Shown: positions 1 through 11,190 of the stretch, in pieces
Layout of the letters: each line of letters begins with the position of its first letter
Position numbering within the stretch: the first letter of the stretch is position 1
Assembly: GCA_022496805.1 (NCBI GenBank)
Contig: CM040107.1
Span: 10,808,501-10,872,500, forward strand
DNA length: 64,000 bases
Direction: 5' to 3'
DNA from: Pohlia nutans
Taxonomy: Eukaryota > Streptophyta > Bryopsida > Bryales > Mniaceae
Made by a program: the position numbers and the translations under genes
The notes under the pieces: generated by a model
Seen by the model: only the letters and a program-made list of their open reading frames with translations
What the model was told of the DNA's origin: nothing
Databases searched by the model: none

Positions 1-134
1 AACTAGAAAGTTATTTAGGAAATATTGGTACAAAATATTTTTTATACATAAACTTTATATGTTCAAAATGGCTTGGAAATTCAAATTGATGCATAAGTTT
101 TACATCAACGACTAGAACGAACCCTTAACTGTCA

Positions 135-700
135 AAGCGTTTATTTTATGGACATTGTACAGATTTCATCCACGTTTTTTCCCCTTTCATGTATTTTTTT
201 ACTATAGGTTTAATAGGAAGTTAGCTTCATGCATGTGCAAACTGATTACAAAGGGATGATTTGTAAAAATTATGTCTCATTTCATGTTGCAATGATTCAT
301 CAAAAAAATTTAAGATCTTAGTTCAAAATAGTGCAAAAATGCTCTTGAAATAGTAAAATGGTAAAATTAAATAACCCAAATTTTTTCAAAATCACTATAC
401 TTAGAATATTACATTTCAACTCATCACAACCAATTTCATTCACAAATTGTCAATATCTTACTCGCAATCAAATTACAATAAAATTTTGAACTTTACATTT
501 CAAATACTATAGAAAATATTGGTAATTGTAACCATAGATCTAACCAAATGGATAGAATCTTAAATTCATGATATATAACTTTTATTCACACATGAAATTC
601 AAAATACCCCTCTTAGTTTCATATTATAAGGCATCGATTTTTACAATTCTCAAAATATGGAGAGGGTTGTGGGCATATAGGGATTTAATTGGAATCCAAC
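135..700. repeat. diverged direct repeat, copy 1
   Basis: AT-rich block matching 3780-4340 in the same orientation. Shared landmarks in order are GAAGTTAGCTTCATG, a run resembling AAAATTATGCCTCATTT, CATAGATCTAACCA and TATAACTTTTATTCA. Divergence and small indels are obvious, so the duplication is old. No coding potential is visible. The two copies enclose the inverted repeat at 1495-3565 and could be remnants of terminal repeats or a segmental duplication. Confidence 0.7.
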
Positions 701-1011
701 CTAAAAATTAACATGCATGCATGAAATGTCAAAAAGTTGAATATTTTTACAAAGTGGTAAAAAACTAACATTCAAATGTTTCTTGGCCAAACCACCTCTA
801 GTAAAATGATTCTCAGAAATTCATATCATCTTGGATTGAAATGAAAATTTTACCACAAAAACTAGACTTCAAGACGCAGCTTTTCCAACAATTTTCATTA
901 AAAACGGACCCTATATGAAGGAGATATAAGCCGCCAAAGATCACTGATTTTGGACTTTACCGCAATTAAAGTTTAATAGGTGACAATAGCCACAATTAAA
1001 CAAGTAATTTC

Positions 1012-1090
1012 GGCCATGTTGTAATGGTTGAAGGTTGTGTGTTGTAGCAATGAGATCCCCGGTTCAAACCTAGGGAGAATCCATTTGATA
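1012..1090 (+). mobile_element. SINE-like unit with Pol III A/B boxes
   Basis: A near-consensus B box, GGTTCAAACCT (about 1063-1073), follows an A-box-like TGTTGTAATGG (about 1018-1028) at tRNA-like spacing. No cloverleaf with an anticodon stem can be drawn, so this is a tRNA-derived SINE head rather than a tRNA gene. The body and 3' end of the element are not defined. Confidence 0.4.
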
Positions 1091-1494
1091 GATTTGGATC
1101 CGGGCTGCCCGGATTTCAGGGCTGCCCCGATTTCGGAGTTTCAAATTTTTTTATTCTCTTTCTATATTTTTCATATTTTATCAATGGGCCTCGATGCAAG
1201 AGATGACCGAAATAACAAATTAGATCAAGAGAATCGTGTTAAAATATGTCCAAATCAACGCGACCTATAGCACAGAATGAATCAACACAATCGTGTTGAA
1301 TTTCTCTTAATTCGGTCACTGAATTTCTACTAGTGTTAGTTTGAATTTTGTTTGGATGCTACAAACTTTGGATATATTCTAGGCTGCTAGCGCTAATGCT
1401 CTAGGCTTATAAAGTATGTATGGCTCATTGTGTGAACATTATTGGCATAAATATATATATATATATAAATATATAATCTAATCGCGAAGAGTGA

Positions 1495-3565
1495 ACTGGT
1501 CATGAGTACATAACCCACCGTTATTTCCATTAACAAGAGATCGAGTTCATGACTTACAAAAAGATATATAAATTGGTTTGGTGTCGCCTTGACTTTTATT
1601 GCAGACGTTACATACCTGGTTGAAAAAAATATGAGTTTAGTTCACATGCAATTGAGGGGCTAGAAGCTTATCTTAGAACTTGGTTGTGCACAGCACAGTT
1701 GACTTTCCAAGAAGGACTCCGATCACATTCTCATTTCCTACCCCTTTTATAATTACCTTGTGCAACGAAGACCTCCTTCACGAATGAAGTTATTCATGAA
1801 AAACATCTTGTCTCACTATCTTGAGAAGTCCATGGCGGCGAACGAACCATCAAAGTGCACTTTATTGAACCCCTCTTTATGTTAGGTCTTTGCTACACAC
1901 TTTCCACTTGAATTAAGTGGCTTCCCGTATTTACATTTGGCCGAGTACTTTCTTTGAACCGTCTTCATCATCGAACAACCTCATGAGCTTCTGTGCTTCA
2001 AGAGCAGTTCGGCAACATCAGATCTCACAGAAACGCAATCGTGAAGATCATAACAAACACCTTTGAAGTGCATACTCTCGCAACTTGAGATCCAGCTAGT
2101 CTAAACCCTAAACTTTAGTCCCGATTGAAACACTTGAGATGATATTGCCTATTTGACCCCTGCTTTGTGGATGCATGCTTTGCTTTTTCTAGAAAAAGAT
2201 GAGCATGCAATTTATTAACTCACTCATAAACAAGATAAACACACGTAGTTTGCAAAGAGGTAAGCTAGTCTCCCACACACTCACCTTCCAAAGGGTCTAC
2301 TAGAAAAATATGAGCATTCTAGGGTTTCTAAGACTTTTGTAGCATGCGGCGTTAAGATGAGGTGACAACCAAACTCCAAGAGCCATGCCGCAAGATTGAC
2401 ACTTGAATACCTTCCTCATAGAGTTCATCCAAGTCTTAGTGGTGCCTAGTCCTCCCTCATGCACCATGATTGTATCATAGTACTACATTCTAATCTGACT
2501 TTAGACACCGTGTCCCGTGACATCCTTAACCCTACTAGTGTTAGTATCATATTGAGAATTTGGAACGATACAGAGAACATTGCCCTATGTAGTCAAAGGG
2601 TGTAGTACTATGGTAGGGTGTCGTACTGTAGGACTATCATGGTGCATGAGGGAGGACCCTAAACCACTAAGGCTTGGATGAAGTCTACGAGGATGGTATT
2701 CAAGTATCGATCTTGCGGCATAGCACTTGGAATGAGGTTGTCACCTTATCTTGATGCATCATGCTACGAAAGGCTTAGAAACCCCAGAGTGTTCATCTTT
2801 TTGTAGTTGGGCCTCTGTAAAGTGACTGGGTGAGTGTGTGAGGGACTATCTCGGTTCTAGCGAGTACAGACCTTTTTAAAGGCGGAAAGGCGTCGACAAA
2901 GCATGGGCAACTGGGCAATACCCTCTCTAGCGTTTCAATCGAGATTAGAGTTGACGTTAGGCAAAGTGGATCTCAAGCAACGAGAGTATGCACTTCAAAG
3001 GTGTGCGTTCCGATCTTCACGATTGTGTTTTTGTGAGATCTGGTATTGCTGAACAGCACGTAAAGCACAGTAGCTCGTGAGGTTGTTTGATGATGAAGAG
3101 GGTTTGAAGAAAGTATTGGGCCAAAGGTATGTATGGGAAGCCACATGATTCTATTGGGGAGTATGTAACGTGGAACTAAAATGAAGAGGGGTTGAAGAAA
3201 GTACACTTTCGGTAGTTCGATTGTCCTATTGAACTTCTTACTATAGCGAAGCAAGATTTTTTTTTAGAAATAACCCTATTCGTGATGGACATTTTCATTG
3301 TACAAGGTAGTTATGGAAGGGGAGGAAATGAGAATGCGATGGGAGTCTTTCTTGGAAAGGCCTTTGTGCTATGCACCACCAAGTCATATGATCAGCTCAG
3401 ACCCTCCAAAATGCATTAAGGGTAAAGTGAACTCATTTTGTAGTCAACCATGTATAGAAGGTCCAATAAAAGAATGGAGAGAACACCAACGAAATTGATA
3501 TATCTTTTAATGAGATACGAATTTAATCAGTGACCAATGGAAATAACGCTTGATTAGGTACTTAA
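1495..3565. repeat. ~2 kb imperfect inverted repeat (foldback)
   Basis: The left arm (about 1495-2505) is the reverse complement of the right arm (about 2585-3565), with a ~80-base spacer. Anchor pairs include 2020-2100 against 2960-3045 (CAGATCTCACA, CACCTTTGAAGTGCATACTC), 1917-1990 against 3090-3150, 2460-2480 against 2635-2655 (CCTCCCTCATGCACCATGAT) and 1705-1765 against 3300-3355. The left arm has an extra segment near 2170-2245. Short ORFs inside are unrelated to any family I know. Confidence 0.85.
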
Positions 3566-3779
3566 TGAGGTTTACAATTTGTGAGACGGATTTTTCAATA
3601 TTACCTTGAGTTATTGCAGGGCGTGAATCTTTCAAAACAAGGGGATGGTCGTTAAATATTTAGTGCCTATGGTCACTCAGTGGTGGACCAGGCCGTGTAT
3701 ATCACATTAGTGATCACACGTGCTCGACTGATCTCGAACTTTGGTCTCAAAGTCCTGACATTCAGTCATAATTTATGCA

Positions 3780-4340
3780 TATTGTACATGTTGTACGGAA
3801 TTCATCCGTATTTTCTCATCCGTCATACATTTTTTGTGGTGAGATTTTTGTACTGATTTATTTATGAGAAGTTAGCTTCATGTATGTGTGATTCGATTGA
3901 AAAGGAACTAATGTTTGAAAAAATTATGCCTCATTTTGTGTTGCAGTGTTTCACTAAAAATGTTGAAGATTTTGGTCCAAAAGTGATATTGGAAAAAAAA
4001 AACTATGAAAATCAAGCATCCAAAAGATCTCCAAAAATCACTACACCTAAAGTACTACATTATAACCCATCACAAAAAATTTCATCCACATATTATCAAT
4101 ATCGTATTCGTAATTGAATTACAAAATAATTTTGTATTATATGTTTCAAATTTTATAGAAAAAGATTATTGATAGCAATCATAGATCTAACCATATAGAT
4201 AGAATCTACAAATAAAAATGTATAACTTTTATTCATACATCAAGTTCCAAATATTCGTATTAGTTGCATTTTATAATGCATCTTTGCGAAATTGTGTAAA
4301 CTGGACATAGGTGAGGACTTCTAGGGGTTATCCAACAAGA
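3780..4340. repeat. diverged direct repeat, copy 2
   Basis: Partner of 135-700 in the same orientation. Homology fades at about 4340, shortly before the GC-rich GTCCG block, which suggests that the kinase-bearing segment interrupted or truncated this copy. No gene is supported. Confidence 0.7.
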
Positions 4341-4404
4341 CCGCGGGATTTGATGATCATGCGCAGTGGATATTTGATAGTATTCTAAAACAAAGATAAT
4401 TAGG

Positions 4405-4675
4405 ATAATGTGTCAAGTCCGGTCTGCCGTCCGATCTGCGGGCCGTCCGATCTACGGTCCGTCTCGCCGTCCGATCGGTAGTCTGTGGAGCCGTCGGATC
4501 TGGACGTCCGATACAGGGCGGACTGCGCGACCCGTGCGATCGCCAACAGCCGGTCGATCAGACGACGAAGGTCCGATCAGGTGGCGGACGGCGCGAGCCG
4601 TCCGATCGGGTGTCCGACCCAATCGGACAGCACATACGCCTATAAAGCCGTCCGACCAGAGCGGACGGCTCACTT
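4405..4675 (+). promoter_or_regulatory. GTCCGATC-rich block with TATA box
   Basis: An abrupt GC-rich island in AT-rich surroundings, packed with GTCCGATC octamers and their reverse complement. A TATAAAG box at 4641 lies 155-190 bases upstream of the first kinase exon candidate, followed by a potential hairpin (CTACTCAC with GTGAGAGTAG, 4684-4707). The same order, GTCCG block then TATAAAG then leader hairpin, precedes the hAT transposase at 28.8-29.4 kb. Dense short repeats near an element end are typical of transposase-binding subterminal regions, which is my inference here. Confidence 0.55.
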
Positions 4676-5031
4676 TTTCCTCCCTACTCACATTATTGTG
4701 AGAGTAGTTACGGAGTGTTGTTGGCAGGGTTATCCCATCCTCTGGCTTGTCACTCCGGGAGGAAGAAGTCAGCGTTGCAGGGGGGGTATATTTTGCCAAT
4801 TTTTTAAACAATTCCGGAGCTCTGTCACCATGCCGATGGGAAAAAAGTATAAAATAGGTAAGACGACGGAACAAAAATCTCTTGAAGATAGCCCTTACAT
4901 GCCGTCGGAAGCGTGTAAGAAGTTTCTCCAGCAGTTCACGGTGGATTTTTACCGAAGCAACACGCTTATAGCGTTGGAGAGTAAGTTTGTTCGGTACAAA
5001 GAGCAGAGTGTGCAAAACTTTCCAAGACGAC

Positions 5032-6288
5032 ATGACGAGGAATATGTTGCAGGCTCTTCGGGATGGAATTTGGTACCGGGAGATGGAAAAGCGTGATTTC
5101 TCAACGTGGTTGGGGTGGAGGGTGAAAGATTCTTTGTGGAATATCGAGGGAGTATTAACCAAGTATGGGAAGGACCACGAGCTGCTTCAGGACAATACGT
5201 ATATTGAGGAAGTGATGAAGAAAGCAGACAGCTTTGTGAAGTTGATGAAACCATGGAGCTTTGGACGCCAGCGCAATCAAAATATCGGTTGGTGGAGACA
5301 CGTTGCTGGTGGATCCGAGGTGTTAATAAAGAATAAGTTGGTCCACGCATTGCCTGCTACGGCCAATGTCATTGAAGTGGAGCACAGATCACTCAAGGGT
5401 GCATATGCTACGGTCAAGAGGGTTCGAATTGAAGGAGCCCCAGGGTTTGAACCTTATTGGGAGTTTGCGGCGAAGCTTTCTAAACAGTGGAAGACAAGAC
5501 CGGATCTTGCAAAATTGGAACACCAAAATGAAACGATGGCCGTTCGAATTGACCATCCAGGTGTTATACGGTATGTGGCTATTAATCCTTCGAAATACGA
5601 GGGTTATGCATATTGGTGGAATGGTGGGACATTGCGACAGATGCTGAATTTAGACAACACGTACGCAGACGATATCTACGCGCGTACGTTGCATACAACT
5701 ATGTCAGCAGACGATGTCGTCAAAGCAAGTTATCTGAGGCGGTTCCGTAAAAAAAGAACGGAGTTGGCGTGGGTTTTGGTGATTATCATGATGGAGGTAC
5801 ACATAACCGACAACCTGCACAATGATTTATCTCCCGATAATATCCTTTTTCATTTCCCTGCGGACAAGACGTGTGTATACATCGGGGTATGTGACTGGGG
5901 CATGTTATCCTTTTCGAGCGAGCCAATGAAGTCACTATATGGGTTCAACAGTACAGAGGAAATGGAGAAGGATCTTGCAGATCGGTACTGGGTGGATCCT
6001 ACGATTGCTTATGTACGTAAGCCAGATGCAGATGTGGAGATATGCCCGCTAGTGACGAAGGCAACTGAGGCATATGGAGTTGCAAAACTTGCGTTGCGCA
6101 TCAACAAGGGCAACATGTCGGAGGATTACTGGAAGTTGCAGACGCCTGGAGAAACTTCAGCATTATATAGACAACATGAGTTGGCAGACGTGTTCGAGAG
6201 CTATTTGAATCGATTGTGCAGCCCGAATCGAGAAAATATTGGAGGTTTAAGTCATTTAGTGACACGTTTTAGGATTACGTACCATTAG
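5032..6288 (+). CDS. divergent protein-kinase-like protein
   Basis: A 418-codon ORF with a kinase-like core. A weak glycine-loop segment (LKGAYATVKRVRI) is followed by AAK with the candidate ATP lysine at codon 5473, an HPGVIRY segment, the catalytic-loop motif HNDLSPDNIL with Asp at 5824 and Asn at 5839, and CDWG in place of DFG with Asp at 5893. The C-lobe is divergent, and the usual D-x-x-S-F-G signature is only echoed by EAYGVAKL. It probably phosphorylates protein but could be a pseudokinase. The start chosen is the first ATG of this frame. An upstream ATG at 4830 opens 50 codons that look coding and end at a good donor (GTAAGT at 4981), but the nearest acceptor (5052) gives the wrong phase, so either a 1-base frameshift or an unrecognised splice exists. 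It lies between two GTCCG blocks and is likely cargo of a mobile element. Confidence 0.6.
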   Translation: MTRNMLQALRDGIWYREMEKRDFSTWLGWRVKDSLWNIEGVLTKYGKDHELLQDNTYIEEVMKKADSFVKLMKPWSFGRQRNQNIGWWRHVAGGSEVLIKNKLVHALPATANVIEVEHRSLKGAYATVKRVRIEGAPGFEPYWEFAAKLSKQWKTRPDLAKLEHQNETMAVRIDHPGVIRYVAINPSKYEGYAYWWNGGTLRQMLNLDNTYADDIYARTLHTTMSADDVVKASYLRRFRKKRTELAWVLVIIMMEVHITDNLHNDLSPDNILFHFPADKTCVYIGVCDWGMLSFSSEPMKSLYGFNSTEEMEKDLADRYWVDPTIAYVRKPDADVEICPLVTKATEAYGVAKLALRINKGNMSEDYWKLQTPGETSALYRQHELADVFESYLNRLCSPNRENIGGLSHLVTRFRITYH

Positions 6289-7017
6289 CCAGTACCGTAC
6301 GAGCATTTTTGAAATGTGTATTAGGCAAAACATAGTGATATAGTTCTTTTTGGTTTAGAGTAGTAGTAACAGTATTGAATTGTTCTATGGCTATTGCTGT
6401 GTGCTTATGTATAGAACACCTGGACTTCTATTCAACTATCGGTAAAATATTTTCCTTTTTGACATTTACGGAAAAAATAATTCCATATGTTTTATTGTTT
6501 TTGGGATTCTGCTATCTCTATGTTCATTGATATTAGTGGATTTTGCAGCCATCAGTCCCGGGACTCCAAATTTGAATCTGTTTGCACACATGGGTACCTA
6601 ACGTTATAAGAATTTAGAAACACCCTTGATTTTCTTTAATATTTTGGAAAATAGTTCTTCCATGTGTTATTGGAATTTATCTCACCCTATAGTTTTTGAC
6701 TAGGATTTGCAATCGGTGGATTTGTGTTGACTGTTGGGATTGGAGAATAGACTTCATTTGAAGATTTTCCACTGTCGACAAATTTGAATGTTGAGTGTCC
6801 AAAATACAAAGGGATTTCTAAAGATGCTCGTATTATAGGTCTCTTTTAATTTCTTCTCTATCAGTTTTTTACTCCATGTAAATATAACTTTTATGTACCT
6901 TAAATATAAGTTTTGATATTAAATTTGACAAAAATATATTTATTTTGAATTTTTCCCTTGTTTACATAATAAAATCTGTAAATATTCAAAATATCTTCAA
7001 ATCATGTTGAAAACTGT
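6289..7017. other. AT-rich 3' flank of the kinase-like gene
   Basis: No ORF, repeat or RNA gene that I can support. It probably holds the 3' untranslated region and the interior of the element. Composition returns to AT-rich immediately after the stop codon and changes abruptly at 7018. Confidence 0.5.
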
Positions 7018-7645
7018 GATCGGACGTCCACTGCTCCGTCCAATGGAGTACGTTCTCAGTCGTCCGATCTGGCAGCCGTCTGATCGCGCCGTCCAGTAGT
7101 CCGGCCCAATCGCCCGTCCGATCCCGTCGTCCGCCATTCTAATCCCGCTTGCCCGTCCGATCGGGCAAATTCTCAATCGTCCGATCGGGCAGCCGCTCGC
7201 CCGTCCGATCGAGCACCCAATCCCTCGTCCGACCCGTAGATGGAGACACCAAATTCGTAGATTTTTCTGATTTCAGTGAATTATAATCAGTCCAGCACGA
7301 GGACTGGACTAAAGATCTCGTAGATTTCGTCATACACCTTAAACAACCGTCCGCCGTGCGCAGAAACATTGCGACGGGGCGGTCGACCTCGCCGTCGGAC
7401 ATGGGCGTCAGACCTGTCCGCCGTCCGATCTACCCTAAACCGCCGTCCAACCTGTCCAGTCGTCCGATCGCGCCGTCCCGCGTTCTAACGCCGTCCGCTG
7501 AGGTAAATCCCCTGTCTGCTGTGGTAAAACCGCCGTCCGCTGTGGATTTTTCAAAGTCACCGGACGTTGGGATGGGAACTTCTACGTCCAGCAAATGTTC
7601 GGACGCGAACGTCAGCGTCCCAGCGTCCGAACAACCCTGATTAGT
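7018..7645. repeat. second GTCCG-rich block
   Basis: GC-rich block of GTCCGATC, GTCCG and CGTCCGC words with interposed AT-rich linkers. It is comparable in texture to 4405-4675, 28765-29160 and 34095-34440. A perfect AGTCCAG/CTGGACT stem lies at about 7289-7311. The open frames crossing it on both strands are compositional artefacts. It either closes the kinase-bearing element or marks the 5' junction of the LINE that follows. Confidence 0.55.
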
Positions 7646-9409
7646 AGAAATAGCCAAAAAAACAAAAATACAAACACGAAAAATCACCAAAAAATATACC
7701 CAAAGTTGTATAAAAAAGGCAATTCAGAAATACAAAAACTATACAACAAAAGCCCAAAGAAAATAAACAAAAAAGTTTTCAAAAATCAAGAAACACCACC
7801 ACTAGACTGCATCATGGATAGAAACAACAACATACTAAGTAGCCCAGAAGACATAGCAAATGAAATCCACATACAACAATCAATTAGCAATAGACCTACA
7901 ATACCAACATGTTACTACTAACCCGAACACACAGCACAATGTACTTGCGGAGTTAGACAATACCCATGGCACGACCTTGATGGTTTTGTAATAGAGAAAA
8001 GAGGACATCCACAAACACCACTTTATAAACACTTTGATAAGGAAACATATGAAATGTGTCTTAAAAATCTATCAAACAACAAAACACTAGGCCCAGATAA
8101 AATTCCGAACTCTATACTAATAAACATGCCCAAAAACTTCCAAAAATTACTTTTTCTATTTTCCACACACTGCTACAAAAAAAAAAAAATCCCAGCCTCA
8201 TAGAAAATTGGTCTAACCATACTACTTTATAAAAAGGGAAATCCAGCACAACTGCCAAACCACAGACCAATAGCACTTGCAAACACAATATACAAACTGT
8301 TCACCAGTACACTAACATACATATTATCAGCATATGGTGAAAAATACCAAATCCTACACAATAGTCAAGAAGGATTAAGAGCAGAAAGAAATACAGCAAG
8401 ACAATTACAACTCCTCATAGCAGCACTAGAAGATGCAAAATTTACAAATCAGGACATATATCTACTTTATATAGACTTCAAAAACGCATTTGGCTCATTA
8501 GAGCATCCAAGACTCCCAACTATAATGAAAGACCTTGGATATCCGGAAGATGCAATTATGCTAGTTGGAAACATCTACTCCCATTCAAACACCATTTTTA
8601 CCGGGTGAACATTTTGAGCAAAATCAATACCGATTTAAAGAGGAACCATACAAAGAGATACACTTAGTCCATATCTCTTCATAATTTTTCTCGAATCACT
8701 CTTGAGATGGCTACAAAGAGGGGAAAATAGATACACATTTGGTACATCAAACATAAAAATTAGCTCTGCAGCATACGCAGACAATCTAGCAACTATATCA
8801 AACTATACAAAATCACTGCAAATACAACTAAACAAAATCGACAAATTCTGTGAATGGGGAGGCATGGACTTGGGAGTCACAAAATGCGCCGTTACTAGTT
8901 GCCCAAATAAATTCAAAATGCAACCAAAAAAATTCAAAACTCACATTACAAACCAAAAAATCAATTACAGAGACCAGACACTACCAGTACTCTATCAAAA
9001 TGAACCGTATGTATACTTGGGCATACAATTAGTTCCATCACTAAAATGGAAACTCCAAACACATATCACCACAACTAAAATAATAGACAAATGTAAACAA
9101 CTAACAAAATGCCCGGCCACCATCACACCAAGAATCAGTACGGTGGACACAGTAATCACAGAAGGCATAGCCTACAGCTTCTTTGCAGTCCCATACTCAC
9201 TACCAACCATTAAAAAACCTGACAAGAAAATTATCGCAATTCAAAAAGCAATATGCGGACTACCTAAAAGCACTGCTAACATAATAACTCAACTTCCTCA
9301 TGATTTATTTGGACTAGAAGCCTTCTTTCTAAAAAAAGCCTACCTTAGATGCATTGGGGAACAACTTTGAAATGCACTTAACGACAAAGGGAGACTAGGA
9401 ATAATATAA
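7646..9409 (+). pseudogene. LINE reverse transcriptase (broken)
   Basis: One reading frame runs from before 7646 to 9370 with five in-frame stops (7919 TAA, 8201 TAG, 8606 TGA, 8615 TGA, 8636 TAA) and no frameshift. Recognisable blocks are NNKTLGPDKIPNS, NHRPIALANTIYKLF, the palm motif A segment YIDFKNAFGS (about 8471-8500), motif B-like GTIQRDTLSPYLF, and motif C written AYADNLA instead of YADD, so the second catalytic aspartate is lost. After it come FCEWGGMDLG and KCAVTSCPNK, typical of LINE thumb regions. A stop at 9368 and a frameshift near 9410 end this frame. The enzyme cannot be active. Confidence 0.85.
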
Positions 9410-10310
9410 AGGACTTATAGAACACATACTTATTAAAGCCGGCGATGCCGAAGACATCCCAGGAATTAAACGCCAAGATTTCATTACATCACCTACAACA
9501 CGAACATTATTCCTTCTGAAAACAGCAGGTGGTATACACCTTAAAAGCACAAAAGAAAAATTTCAACTCAACATAACCAAACTAGAACGAGAATGGCGAT
9601 TTGCAGTCATAAATGACCTACCACAATTAGACCCAAAACTTTCCATCAAATTATTATATAAATTAATGGCACACAAAATCTACAATATAAATCAAATCAT
9701 CCTACCCAACGGCACAAAACCTATGTCACCAGAAGAATTTAAAATATACTATCAAAATTCAACTAAACTAGATAAAAGTGCACTAAACGTAGCAGAACAA
9801 CTCTTCTGTGAACCAAAATGTACCCCAGATTGCCCAAATTCATGCCAAACACACTTACCACCCTGTACACTAAAAGAAAAATATAAAATTTATAACCACA
9901 GAATAATACGAAGAACACCAATAAACCCCGTACAATTCCTTCAACCTCCACAACCACAACAACCAGTCCCACCACAAAACATTAAAAATGATCCCATAAG
10001 ATTCACCATTCACATAATACTAAACCACAAAACAGTTACAACAAAAGACAAATATAAAATATCCAAAAAATACAACACCTATCTATGTCAATGGATAGAC
10101 TTAAACCACATAACATACAATAAATGGTTAGAACAACGCGAACTATTTCCACCAAATCTTCCAACAGTAATACACTATAATATAAACCTACAAAATACTA
10201 CAAAGATTATAAAACAAACACTATCAAAATATCATAAATACACAATTTACACCCGAACAAAACAGAGACACAAGATACATCCCACCCCCAACAATAACCC
10301 CCTACATTAA
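9410..10310 (+). pseudogene. LINE post-RT segment, cysteine-rich
   Basis: Continuation of the LINE polyprotein in a new frame after the break near 9410, with GLIEHILIKAGDAEDIPG at its start and a longest uninterrupted part from 9666. A cluster of cysteines with the pattern C-x3-C-x3-C-x3-C-x6-C (EPKCTPDCPNSCQTHLPPC) lies about 45-70 residues after the ATG at 9666 and could bind metal or be structural. The rest is rich in Lys, Asn, Ile and Pro because of the A-rich strand. No enzymatic motif was recognised. Confidence 0.6.
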
Positions 10311-10559
10311 AACATCCACAATTGAATGTAACCCAGAAAGAGACATAGACACAACCAAGTGCACCATTCAAACACAAAATGATAAAACCCACATATATAA
10401 TGACACCGGTAAATATATCACCACCACTCTGACTACAAGAATAAAGTGGCTATAACAACAATACAATAACAACAAATACAACATCCACAGACTAATACCT
10501 GCTATACAAACATTTGAAACGGAAGTAGTCTGGTTATACCAAAGATACGAACACAAAAA

Positions 10560-11190
10560 CCACCAAAAAAATACAATAAAAACACCACACCACACCATCC
10601 CATCCAACATTCTGGATACACTAATCACAACATTTAATATAACACACTCATACTTTTCCTCACCAATTACATGTTCCATGAAATCTACCCAATTCTACTT
10701 TACATTCGCTAGAGATAAGATTTTTGGCTCACTAGGAACAACCTTTCAATACAAATGGAAAGGTATCGGATATGCACATTCAAATGACGCCGAAATAGCA
10801 CAACAAACAATACATTGGGCAAGACTAGCAGCAAAACAAGACCCAGAAACTGTCACCATTTTAGCAATTCCAGACACCAACTCGTACCAAAATCTATAAC
10901 CATACAACGGTCCCTTCCCGGACATGCAGGCCATTGTACATTTTGCCACGGACACCATTACATATGACGAACCGACAATACCTCTAGAACCCAACAAAAC
11001 CCAAAACGAACCACTTGCAATACACATTTGGTGTATTCACCATCAAAACAATAACATTGGCACAATAAACCAAATAAACACCGTAAACATAACAATTGAA
11101 AATTTACAAATTTCGCAATACCATACACAAATAGCACCACCCACACCACCAAACATAAAAATTAACAAAAGCACAAAATGGAACTAACTG
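10560..11190 (+). pseudogene. PCIF1-like region of the LINE (degenerate)
   Basis: The longest pieces are 10678-10899 and 10924-11187, in the same frame, separated by a TAA at 10897. The block order FSSPITC, then FARDKIFGSLG, then GYAHSN, then PETVTILAIPD recalls the PCIF1/CAPAM methyltransferase-like fold, where a SPLNC-type segment, an FGS-G segment and NPPF follow each other. The catalytic NPPF is absent here. The domain assignment rests on motif order only and is tentative. Its position between reverse transcriptase and RNase H suggests a structural or RNA-binding role in the LINE protein. Confidence 0.4.

Noticed and set aside
1012..1090. tRNA gene
   Set aside because: B box and A box are present, but no acceptor stem, anticodon arm or T-arm pairing can be built. 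The same holds for 12590-12840.
2098..2115. telomere-type repeat (CCCTAAA)
   Set aside because: Only two adjacent units, and isolated CCCTAAA words elsewhere. No array.
4408..5162. long ORFs on both strands over the GTCCG block
   Set aside because: They are products of stop-poor GC-rich repeats and overlap each other on opposite strands. Only the kinase frame has recognisable motifs.
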